Origin: Monoplex corrugatus
Lineage: Eukaryota; Mollusca; Gastropoda; Littorinimorpha; Ranellidae
Assembly: GCA_030674185.1 (NCBI GenBank)
Contig: CM060306.1
Span: 35,199,481-35,211,980, forward strand
Direction of reading: 5' to 3'
DNA length: 12,500 nt
Below, one piece after another: positions 1 through 9,100 of the stretch. The notes below the pieces were generated by a model. It was not told the DNA's origin and ran no database searches. It saw only the letters and a list, made by a program, of their open reading frames with translations. The translations under genes and the position numbers were made by a program. Within the stretch, counting starts at the first letter, position 1, and every line of letters begins with the position of its first letter.

Positions 1-173
1 CTATAAAATTAATGTTGCTTGTCTTTTCCTAATCTTCTTTATCAATGATCTTCGTGTGTCTGCCTCCATCAAGACTGTTTCGTTTGTTTTTCTTTGCACA
101 TCAATAACAAAACAAATCGATAAAGGAACAGGTTGGTGATAATGCGGAGCGATAAAGGAGCTCACCAATAATA

Positions 174-338
174 GATCAGCAGATCAGTAGCGGATCAGAT
201 CGATAAAGTAGCAGATCGATGGCGTATCGATTCAACATCGAAGTCGATGAACAGAAGAGCAGATCGATAAGGGAGGGAGCAAGACTGATAGCGGATCAGA
301 TCAGTCACGGAAAGGATCGATGACGGACGGAGCAGATC
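174..338. repeat. GATC-rich degenerate short repeat
   Basis: The tetramer GATC occurs ten times in 165 bases, starting at 174, 182, 193, 198, 214, 262, 294, 299, 315 and 335. Many occurrences sit in AGATCGAT or GGATCAG contexts. The 14-mer TAGCGGATCAGATC is present exactly at 188-201 and 289-302, which are 101 bases apart. The array looks like a decayed tandem or dispersed short repeat built on an AGCAGATCGATAA-like unit. No function is evident. It could be an old minisatellite remnant. Confidence 0.6.
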
Positions 339-420
339 AATAATACATGTACAACGCGGCTACACGTCATCTGCATGGCATCCACCTCTTGCCCTTCTGA
401 GGGGAATCACCGAAGTTTGA

Positions 421-548
421 AGAGGGCGGGTGGTGGTTGGTGTGGGGGTGAGGATGAGGGATGGGGATGGAGGAAGTGGGAAGATGGGTAAAGGAAAGTG
501 GGATGGTTGTGTGGTGATGAGGGTGGGGTCAGGGGGGGGGGTATGTAG
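421..548 (+). repeat. G-rich low-complexity block with many GGG runs
   Basis: The + strand is dominated by G and T or A with very few C. It has more than ten runs of three or more G, including one of nine or ten G near 532-541. Closely spaced G runs like these can in principle form G-quadruplexes. The open frames on either strand here reflect this composition and are not genes. Confidence 0.5.
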
Positions 549-718
549 AGCAGAAGGAGACAGCACTGACAGGCTAAGACATTGGGGTCAAGGTAATGAG
601 TGGGAGGGACAGGCCAGGAAGACAAAGACAATTTAAGTAAACCGAAGGATGACTGGGATGGTAGCAGTCACTGGGGCAGATAGGGGACTGCGACAGAAAC
701 AGCCAGTCAGCCAGACAA

Positions 719-719
<1 letters not shown>

Positions 720-783
<64 letters not shown>

Positions 784-806
784 ACGCGCGCGCGCGCGCG
801 CGCGCC
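720..806. repeat. Compound microsatellite (CA)n then (CG)n
   Basis: About 31 uninterrupted CA units (720-782) pass through a short CA interruption into ten CG units (785-804). The copy A LINE sequence starts within about ten bases of the end, so this is the immediate 5' flank of that insertion. Alternating purine-pyrimidine tracts of CA and especially CG are classic Z-DNA-prone sequence. That property is general knowledge and is not shown here. Confidence 0.9.
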
Positions 807-812
807 ACATTA

Positions 813-3800
813 GCTCTAACTAATCAAGATTACAGACATTATGAAAGTGAAAATGTAGACATTATGTTTTCTAAATTCCAAGAGACAATTCTAGCCGCTG
901 CAGACCTATCGATTCCGAAACTCAAATCTTCTAGATCAAATAATCGATTGGGTAATGTTTGGTGGACAGAGGCATGTGAGAAAGCAGTTCAATATAAAAG
1001 GGAGAAATTCAAAATCTACATCAAAAGCCGGAAACCTGAGGATCATGTGGAAATGAAAAAAGCTAACATCCAATGTAACAAAATCATTGCTGAAGCAAAG
1101 AAAGATTATTGGACATCATTCTGCACAAAAGAAATTTCAGATTTCAAAGATTTCCATAAAGTCTGGACGAAAATGAAACAAATGAAGGATGGAACCAACT
1201 TACCTAGGTGTCCGATAATGATTGAAACATGTAACACATTTCCTTCAGACATGGACAAAGCAGAAACTTTTGTGGATCTGTTTGCCGAAAACAGTAAAGT
1301 TGAAGGTTTATCTCCTGACTGCAAACATCACAGAGAAATGGAAGATTACAACCCAATCTACATTGATCCAGTACCACATAATGATCTCTGGTTTAATTCT
1401 CCAATCACCTTAGAAGAGCTAAAAAATACAGTACTGTCTCTACACAACAAAAAGAGTTCGGTAGGTGTTGATGCAGTTTCGACTGAAATGATTAAACATC
1501 TCCCTGAAAACTACCTTATTTTCCTACACAAAATTTTGCAGAAATGCTGGGTTAGCGGAACTGTGCCACAAATCTGGCAAAAGTCTATAGTTTTACCAAT
1601 CTTAAAAACAGGAAAATCGAAAACCGATAAAAACAGTTACAGACCCATTGCTTTGACGTCCCACACAAGCAAACTAATGGAAAGATTGGTCTTAAACAGA
1701 CTTTCACACTACTGTGATAAAAATAACGTTATTCCGGTAAACCAGGCAGGTTTTAGAAAAGGAAGATCCGCAGTTGAGCACCTGGTTAAACTTACAACTC
1801 AGATCAAACAACAGTTTGCCCGCAGAAAAAATGTTTTAGCTACTTTCTTTGATGTGAAAAAAGCTTACGATCAAGTTTGGCATAAACGTTTATTGTTCAA
1901 GCTAAAATCTGTTGGTTTATCGGGCAATATGTTCAATTACATTAAATCTTTTTTAGCTAATAGAACAATTCAGGCAAGAGTGGGAGCTAGTTATTCTTCT
2001 TCACGATGCCTCGACATGGGGATTCCACAAGGTTCAGTGATAGTACCTATTTTATTTAATATCCTTATACAGGATCTTCCTAAAGCTCTTTCAAATCGTG
2101 TTGTTTTAGTACAGGACGCTGATGATATATGCACTTGAATGAATATCACTTTAAAAAAGACAACTCCACAGAGAACGCGAAATTACATCAGGAAGTTGTA
2201 TCAAATTGATCTTGATAATCTTGGAAACTATATGTTAGAAAATGGGCTGTCGTTGTCAGCAGAAAAAACTAACATGATGCTGTTTGATCCTGGTGGTAAC
2301 TCAAATAACTTGCCTACTTTCAAATTGCTTGGTGAAGTGTTAAATTACAAACAGGTCGTAAAATTCCTGGGAGTTTACATCACGTCCAAATTAAGCTGGA
2401 ATGTCCATTTTGATTATATTTTAACAAAAGCGCGAAAAACCTTAAATTTTCTAAAGATAATAAGCAAATTACCCTGGGGAATGGATACAAATGTACTGAT
2501 TCATCTGTCAACAGCGCTGGTCAGGTCTAAATTATCCTACGCGCAAGAAGGTTTTCTTCAATGCACCCAAATATTTACTAAAAAAGATTCAGAGCTTGGA
2601 CTGTAAAAGTCTTAAAATTGCACTAGGTGTACCAACTCATGCTTCTACTCTGGAAACGTACAAAGTTGCTGGAATTCTACTTTTAAACAACCATCGTGAG
2701 TTAGCTACAGCAAAGTTTGCAATTAGAACTACTTCACAAGCGGATAATTTTGTGAGCAAAGAAATTAAGATCAGGTCTGATACTGACTTTCCAAAACGAG
2801 CAAAAAACATTTCATCACAAATTACAGCCGCAACTTACATATCTGGCCTGATCAAACAGTCCAACATAACAATGGATGAAAGCCGAGAAACCAACGATAA
2901 CGCCTATCCCTACATGGGAAATACTAAAGGCCACATTTGATCTCGATTATGCAAAAGTTAAAAAAGATGATAATGTTAACATTACGCTATCCACAGCTTG
3001 TGAACACATCGATGAAAAGTACCGTACCCACCTTCACATTTTTACCGATGGGTCAGTCTTAGCAAATCAGAGCGCTGGAGCAGCCTTTCATGTTCCAAAT
3101 TTTAACATTAAAAAGTCCTTTTTCATTGGGGTAAATGTATCTATATATACAGCAGAATTGGTCGCTGTTGGTCAAGCGTTGCATTACTTAATAAGCCTTC
3201 GGCCTGTGTCATTCAAAGTAGTTCTCTTTGTTGATTCAAAATCTGTATTATATGCCTTACAGTCTTTTGATACAGACACAAGACCTGACTTAATTATTGA
3301 GGCAAATCATCTAATACATTGTTTAAAGATAAATGACTCGGAAATCAGTTTATGCTGGGTGCCTTCTCATGTTGGTCTTCATGGCAACAACGTAGTTGAC
3401 AGAGCAGCTAAATCCGGTGCCCTCCATTCTGAAAATTCCATAGAATTACATGTTAACACCTCGGTAAAAGAAGCTTACAACTCGCTAGAAATTAGCATCA
3501 TGGATTCGATTTCATGAACATTTAAATGAAAAATTTGTGTCTCAAAAAAGAATCAAATTTTCAGTTCAAAATATTTGTAAAAACTTGCAGTATTCCTCGT
3601 TATATCATTTGAGATTAATTGTTATGACATATTTTCGCATTCAACTGAACGCTTTGAAAACAAAATATTGTAACAACGTTTTATGTATTTGCGGCGAACA
3701 ATTCACATTGTATCACTGTTTGTTTTACTGCAGAAAGCTTCGTTCCTTTTTACCAAAGACGTTTACACAAGAAAACTATCTTGAAACGCATTTTAAAGAA

Positions 3801-3875
3801 GTAGTATCGGATCAAATTTTGTTAGTTAAAATTTCAGAATCATTGGTTCACAGTCCTGTTAATGCGTTACTTTAA
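813..3875 (+). pseudogene. Broken LINE ORF2 remnant (reverse transcriptase and RNase H)
   Basis: The remnant corresponds to ORF2 residues about 260 to 1279 of copy B, so the endonuclease domain is absent. The reverse transcriptase block is readable up to the catalytic motif, where YADD reads DADD (codon 2115-2117, TAC to GAC). Five codons later TGG has become TGA (2136-2138). Three indels follow relative to copy B: one extra G near 2549-2551, two bases lost near 2880, and one extra A near 3489-3491. They sum to zero, so the terminal frame and stop (3873-3875) match copy B again. The RNase H core (FTDGS, TAEL, VDSKS and WVPSHVG motifs) remains readable between 2876 and 3517, and the C-terminal Cys/His motif between 3537 and 3875. 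The separate open frames in this stretch are pieces of one dead gene. Some single-base indels could instead be assembly errors. Confidence 0.93.
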
Positions 3876-4160
3876 GATTATTATTATAATTATGATTATT
3901 TTTGTTTTGTTTTGTTTTTATGACGATTTTTCTTTTACATTATTGATGTTAGCGTTGTTCTAGTTTCATTTCTCTGTTCATCCATATCCTTTTTCTTAAG
4001 ACCTTGCCGCTTCCTTTTAATTTTTTTTTTTACGTCCCTTACTCTGTTCCCCTCTCCCCTCCACCCCCCCCCCCCCCCCTTATTTCATCCTCCATGCCAT
4101 TTTTCCCCGTCTAATATCACTTATAGTGAAAAGACGTTAAATCAAGCAACGAACGAACAC
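3876..4160 (+). other. 3' UTR and tail of LINE copy A
   Basis: This noncoding end runs from the ORF2 stop to the GAACGAAC tail. It holds a T-rich segment with TTTTG repeats (about 3899-3917), a T run (about 4021-4031), a pyrimidine-rich stretch ending in 16 consecutive C (4064-4079) and a short hairpin (4117-4129). It matches copy B apart from length changes in the TTTTG, T and C runs and a few nearby bases. Homology to copy B stops at the tail, which fixes the element's 3' end. Confidence 0.85.
4117..4129 (+). promoter_or_regulatory. Terminal RNA hairpin of the LINE, copy A
   Basis: TCACT, loop TAT, AGTGA forms a perfect five-base-pair stem with a three-base loop about 30 bases from the element's 3' end. 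The identical sequence is present in copy B. In LINE families of the stringent type, a 3' stem-loop close to the end is recognised by the element's own reverse transcriptase. That role is inferred here from position and conservation only, and the stem is short. Confidence 0.4.
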
Positions 4161-4162
4161 AC

Positions 4163-4195
<33 letters not shown>

Positions 4196-4514
4196 ACACA
4201 CATACAACATACACACGCATACACACACACACATACACACACACACACACACACGCACACACACATACACACACACATACACACACGCATACATACACAC
4301 ACATACATACACACACACATACACACATACACACACACATAACACATACACACACATACACACACATCCCACACACACACACATATACACACATACACAC
4401 ATACACACACATACACACACACACATACACACACACTCACACACACACACATACACACACAGACACACACACATACACTCACACACAAACACACAAACAC
4501 ACACACATACACAC

Positions 4515-4516
<2 letters not shown>
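4161..4516. repeat. (CA)n / (CATA)n microsatellite
   Basis: This is about 350 bases of CA units interrupted regularly by TA, giving ACACATAC-type higher-order units, directly after the copy A tail. Long open frames on the complementary strand encode only Cys-Val/Tyr/Met repeats and are translation artefacts of the simple repeat. Confidence 0.95.

Positions 4517-4562
<46 letters not shown>
4517..4562. repeat. (AT)n microsatellite
   Basis: About 23 uninterrupted AT units sit inside the larger CA-rich block. The tract is perfectly self-complementary, so it could extrude as a hairpin. No coding content. Confidence 0.95.
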
Positions 4563-4564
<2 letters not shown>

Positions 4565-4643
4565 GCACACACGTGCACCCGAACAAACATAGTCATTTGT
4601 GAACATGGACGCGCGCACGCTAACACATACATACATACATACA

Positions 4644-4692
<49 letters not shown>

Positions 4693-4750
4693 AAACATAC
4701 ACATTCTCACATACGTGCGCGCGTGCATACACACACACACACATACACAC
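4563..4750. repeat. Mixed island plus (CATA)n and (CA)n microsatellite
   Basis: A short less-repetitive island (about 4575-4622, containing GTGCACC and GCGCGC) is followed by five or so CATA units (about 4624-4644) and 23 CA units (4645-4690). A second interrupted CA segment runs to about 4750, where the sequence changes abruptly to the 5' end of copy B. An open frame reads from here into ORF1, but its first 32 residues are largely His-Thr repeat and are not thought to belong to the protein. Confidence 0.85.
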
Positions 4751-4810
4751 AATTCTCTGGAAAAGACGGTCCTTACTCTACTCACTAACCAGCAAAAAAA
4801 AAACATCACC
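4751..4810 (+). promoter_or_regulatory. Putative short 5' UTR / internal promoter region of copy B
   Basis: About 60 bases lie between the end of the CA repeat and the ORF1 ATG, ending in an A-rich run and CATCACCATGA, a good animal translation-start context. LINEs of the I and jockey groups normally carry an internal promoter at their 5' end, so any promoter would have to lie here or in the repeat. I cannot define an initiator. Confidence 0.35.
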
Positions 4811-5743
4811 ATGACAACCCGTAACTGTCACACACAGACGGATCTACATGACACACATCCCACCTACGCTGAGGCACTGAAACAAAACCACACAAGCAAG
4901 CAGGACGACAAACAGACCCGAAACCTCAAGGCACCAAAACCCAGCAGCAAAATTAAACAGCAAGCAACAAAAGTGCCTGAAAATAAAATAAAAAACGAGA
5001 AAGAACAACGTCATGACGTCATACCAACTAAAGACGTCATTTCGCTTCCCAAACATAGGCCTACACCATCCCGTTCTGAAAATATTTCAAAACAACAAAA
5101 AAAGACCCACGATCTTCCGTACGTTCTCACTGTCCACGACTCTGTGTTGAAAGGTGTCAACTCAAGAAGACTGGGACGATCTTACGGTTTTGAAGGAGAC
5201 TCGTGCCCTGTGAACGACCCTCATAACATTAAAAGCTCATTAGATATGGCCTTTTCCAAATTTGATGATTCAGCAGACTGTATTGTTTTTCACTGTGGTG
5301 TGCATGAATTGAACAGCAAAGATCTCCCTGCAACAACTAAACATCTCGCTTCAGGCATAAAACAAATAGCACAAGAACATCCAAAATCTAAACTAGTCGT
5401 TAGTAAGGTTGCCCCTGTACGGCAGGCCCGAATGGAGGTTCAACGAAATCTGTTCAACGCTTTTCTATCTGCTGAACTTGTTGATATGAAAAATATTTCT
5501 TTTGTATCACATGAGAACCTTCGTACCACTCAACAATTTCTAAAAGACGACATTCACCCCACCACCAGAGGAAGTAGCATCATTGCAGGAAATCTTGGAA
5601 GACACATTCGAGACCTATTTTGGGAGACTCCAAGGAGAACATCAAGATCAAGATCATCACAGCTACACCCTTCCAGATTCTCCAGAGGACAGTACCACCC
5701 TTTTGACAACTACACACCATGGTGGCCGTATAATTTGTTTTGA
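4811..5743 (+). CDS. LINE ORF1 protein with SGNH-hydrolase-like domain
   Basis: This 310-residue ORF1 would bind element RNA and form the ribonucleoprotein with ORF2. I chose the Met at 4811 because it has a CACC-ATG context and lies downstream of low-complexity CA repeat. The open frame extends upstream, but only through repeat-derived His-Thr residues. The N-terminus has a TYAEALKQ stretch (residues 18-25) of a kind common at ORF1 N-termini, followed by a Lys/Gln-rich, probably disordered linker to about residue 100. Residues about 103-285 resemble the SGNH/GDSL esterase fold: block I VHDSVL with the nucleophile Ser111, block III HCGVHEL (163-166 as GVHE where GxND is usual), and block V DDIHP with Asp246 and His249. 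The Ser and the Asp-His pair are present, but the block III Asn is His. The last 30 residues are Arg/Ser-rich, suiting nucleic-acid binding. Esterase-type ORF1s are known in CR1/L2-type LINEs. Activity here is unproven. Confidence 0.85.
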   Translation: MTTRNCHTQTDLHDTHPTYAEALKQNHTSKQDDKQTRNLKAPKPSSKIKQQATKVPENKIKNEKEQRHDVIPTKDVISLPKHRPTPSRSENISKQQKKTHDLPYVLTVHDSVLKGVNSRRLGRSYGFEGDSCPVNDPHNIKSSLDMAFSKFDDSADCIVFHCGVHELNSKDLPATTKHLASGIKQIAQEHPKSKLVVSKVAPVRQARMEVQRNLFNAFLSAELVDMKNISFVSHENLRTTQQFLKDDIHPTTRGSSIIAGNLGRHIRDLFWETPRRTSRSRSSQLHPSRFSRGQYHPFDNYTPWWPYNLF

Positions 5744-6156
5744 AATAACAGTATTACATATACAATACTTAATGTTCATGTCACAGGACTTTTTCCTCGT
5801 CATCTCTGACATGTCTTCTGCTGAAAATAAACAATAACTAGGTTTTAGTCCGACTATCAAGACTCGGTCAGACTATACACTTTGTACATTTGAAGACGTG
5901 AATGCCATTATTTTGATTTTTGGTTATTTGTTATCCCTTGTAATCTATTATCACCTTTATAAGTTATTCGTACGTTGGACTATGTAATTTTCTTTTTATT
6001 GATTTTGCTACAATTTTGTTTTCTTTACTTCGTAGTCTAAGTAATTACGTAATTTTCTTTCTGTCCAGTTCTCCTGGACACAGAAAATCAAAGTATTCAT
6101 TATTATCGACCATAAATAACAGTTAATAGAAAGTTGGAGATTAACCAATATCAGCA
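5744..6156 (+). other. Noncoding spacer between ORF1 and ORF2
   Basis: The 413 bases are AT-rich, notably T-rich in the second half, with no conserved reading frame. AATAAA occurs at 5826-5831, about 85 bases after the ORF1 stop. An in-frame TAA at 6142-6144 lies five codons before the ORF2 ATG, so ORF2 cannot start earlier in its frame. ORF1 and ORF2 are in different frames, so ORF2 translation needs re-initiation, internal entry or a separate transcript. Confidence 0.8.
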
Positions 6157-9100
6157 ATGCGAAAACAATCCCAAGTCAAGTTTTTGCAATGGAATTGTAG
6201 ATCCCTTTCCACCAATTCGGCTTACTTGGAGCATTTCCTAGCATCAAATAGGTGTGAAATTTTGATTCTACAGTCGATGAATGTTGTCGCTACCAAGCTT
6301 CCCAATTTCCCCAATTATTATTATCCTCCAGTCTATGAATGTGGGAATCACGGGAAGAAGGTATCCACCGCGATTTATATACTCAAAGAGTTACAATACT
6401 GCTTACTTACTTCCCCAGTTTTGAAATCAAGCGAAGATTTGCATGCTTGTGCTGCCACTGTCCAATTAAGCAATTCTCTAAACATTAACGTTTTGTCAGT
6501 CTACCTACCAACAGGTCCAAATGACCACAACACAGAATGGCTGCGCACTATCCAAGATCAGCAGCGTGGTAAATGGCTAATAGGTGGAGACTTTAATTCC
6601 CACTCCCCATTTTGGGAAAAGAACTGTTCTACTGTTACGAGCAATCGTTTGGTAGAAAATATCGTTGATAGTTCGCTTTACCTTCTAAATGATGGTAGTG
6701 TCACTAGGATCCCTGATGTTTCCAAACACAGGGCGACAGCCATCGATTTGTCTCTAATCTCACCAGAATTAGCACCATCCTGTACCTGGGAAACTCACAG
6801 AGACACTTTGGGAAGCGATCACCTACCTATCATCATAACCATAACTGACAAAAACATCAGGATGAAAGACAGCTCTCCTGAAATTATTCCAAAATATAAT
6901 TACAAGCGTTCTGACTGGTCCTTATTTCGAACTGCTCTAGCTAATCAAGATTACAGACATTATGAAAGTGAAAATGTAGACATTATGTTTTCTAAATTCC
7001 AAGAGTCAATTTTAGCCGCTGCAGACCTATCGATTCCGAAACTCAAATCTTCTAGATCAAATAATCGATTGGGTAATGTTTGGTGGACAGAGGCATGTGA
7101 GAAAGCAGTTCAATATAAAAGGGAGAAATTCAAAATCTACATCAAAAGCCGGAAACCTGAGGATCATGTCGAAATGAAAAAAGCTAACATCCAATGTAAC
7201 AAAATCGTTGCTGAAGCAAAGAAAGATTATTGGGCATCATTCTGCACAAAAGAAATTTCAGATTTCAAAGATTTCCATAAAGTCTGGACGAAAATGAAAC
7301 AAATGAAGGATGGAACCAACTTACCTAGGTGTCCGATAATGATTGAAACATGTAACACATTTCCTTCAGACATGGACAAAGCAGAAACTTTTGTGGATCT
7401 GTTCGACAAAAACAGTAAAGTTGAAGGTTTATCTCCTGACTGCAAACATCACAGAGAAATGGAAGATTACAACCCAATCTACACTGATCCAGTACCACAG
7501 AATGATCTCTGGTTTAATTCTCCAATCACCTTAGAAGAGCTAAAAAACACAGTACTGTCTCTACACAACAAAAAGAGTTCGGTAGGTGTTGATGCAGTTT
7601 CGACTGAAATGATTAAACATCTCCCTGAAAACTACCTTATTTTCCTACACAAAATTTTGCAGAAATGCTGGGTTACTGGAACTGTGCCACAAATCTGGCA
7701 AAAGTCTATAGTTATACCAATCTTAAAAACAGGAAAATCGAAAACCGATAAAAACAGTTACAGACCTATTGCTTTAACGTCCCACACAAGCAAACTAATG
7801 GAAAGATTGGTCTTAAACAGACTTTTACACTACTGTGATAAAAATAACGTTATTCCGGTAAACCAGGCAGGTTTTAGAAAAGGAAGATCCGCAGTTGAGC
7901 ACCTAGTTAAACTTACAACTCAGATCAAACAACAGTTTGCCCGCAGAAAAAGTGTTTTAGCTACTTTCTTTGATGTGAAAAAAGCTTACGATCAAGTTTG
8001 GCATAAACGTTTATTGTTCAAGCTAAAATCTGTTGGTTTATCGGGCAATATGTTCAATTACATTAAATCTTTTTTAGCTAATAGAACAATTCAGGCAAGA
8101 GTGGGAGCTAGTTATTCTTCTTCACGATGCCTCGACATGGGGATTCCACAAGGTTCAGTGATAGCACCTATTTTATTTAATATCCTTATACAGGATCTTC
8201 CTAAAGCTCTTTCAAATCGTGTTGTTTTAGTACAGTACGCTGATGATATATGCACTTGGATGAATATCACTTTAAAAAAGACAACTCCACAGAGAACGCG
8301 AAATTACATCAGGAAGTTGTATCAGATTGATCTTGATAATCTTGGAAACTATATGTTAGAAAATGGGCTGTCGTTGTCAGCAGAAAAAACTAACATGATG
8401 CTGTTTGATCCTGGTGGTAACTCAAATAACTTGCCTATTTTCAAATTGCTTGGTGAAGTGTTAAATTACAAACAGGTCGTAAAATTCCTGGGAGTTTACA
8501 TCACGTCCAAATTAAGCTGGAATGTCCATTTTGATTATATTTTAACAAAAGCGCGAAAAACCTTAAATTTTCTAAAGATAATAAGCAAATTACCCTGGGG
8601 AATGGATACAAATGTACTGATTCATCTGTCAACAGCGCTGGTCAGGTCTAAATTATCCTACGCGCAAGAAGTTTTCTTCAATGCACCCAAATATTTACTA
8701 AAAAAGATTCAGAGCTTGGACTGCAAAAGTCTTAAAATTGCACTAGGTGTACCAACTCATGCTTCTACTCTGGAAACGTACAAAGTTGCTGGAATTCTAC
8801 CTTTAAACAACCATCGTGAGTTAGCTACAGCAAAGTTTGCAATTAGAACTACTTCACAAGTGGATAATTTTGTGAGCAAAGAAATTAAGATCAGGTCTGA
8901 TACTGACTTTCCAAAACGAGCAAAAAACATTTCATCACAAATTACAGCCGCAACTTACATATCTGGCCTGATCAAACAGTCCAACATAACAATGGATGAA
9001 ATTGCTGAGAAACCAACGATAACGCCTATCCCTACATGGGAAATGCTAAATGCCACATTTGATCTCGATTATGCAAAAGTTAAAAAAGATGATAATGTCA

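Larger units (their letters stand above)
1..718. other. Left flank without a recognisable gene
   Basis: I see no coding region here. The open frames in this stretch are short (under 80 codons), are driven by base composition and carry no recognisable domain. The segment contains the GATC-rich repeat and the G-rich block listed separately. The remainder (1-170, 340-420 and 549-718) looks like ordinary unique DNA, with no tRNA-like or transposon-end sequence that I can recognise. Confidence 0.6.
813..4160 (+). mobile_element. LINE copy A: 5'-truncated, inactive copy
   Basis: This segment aligns base for base with copy B at an offset of 6121, starting near 813 (copy B 6934) and ending in the same GAACGAAC tail near 4160. 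By hand count there are about 55 substitutions over the roughly 3.06 kb of coding region, or about 98% identity. It lacks the 5' UTR, ORF1, the inter-ORF spacer and the endonuclease part of ORF2. Such 5' truncation is typical of incomplete target-primed reverse transcription. Both flanks are CA microsatellite. The ORF2 remnant is disabled by several lesions, described in its own entry. Confidence 0.93.

Noticed and set aside
360..810. Pro/Ser-rich and Gly/Val-rich short frames on both strands
   Set aside because: They follow the G-rich block and the CA/CG microsatellite composition, and overlapping frames contradict each other.
1106..1324. Minus-strand 72-codon frame inside the copy A RT region, with an equivalent at 7227-7445
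   Set aside because: It is a shadow of ORF2. It recurs in both copies only because the sense sequence is duplicated.
4161..4750. Regularly interrupted CA repeats considered as a CRISPR-like array
   Set aside because: The spacing is irregular, there are no unique spacers, and the units are plain dinucleotide repeats in a eukaryotic context.
4764..4768. AGACG as a downstream promoter element of the type used by I and jockey LINEs
   Set aside because: The motif is five bases and fits by chance. No initiator match lies at the required upstream spacing within the CA repeat.
4715..4810. Upstream extension of ORF1 to a Met at 4715
   Set aside because: The extra 32 residues are mostly His-Thr repeat from the microsatellite, and the Met at 4811 has a better start context.
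4117..4812. Long minus-strand open frames of 99 to 231 codons rich in Cys, Val, Tyr and Met
   Set aside because: They are direct translations of CA, CATA and TA microsatellites, with no stop codons by composition and no domain.
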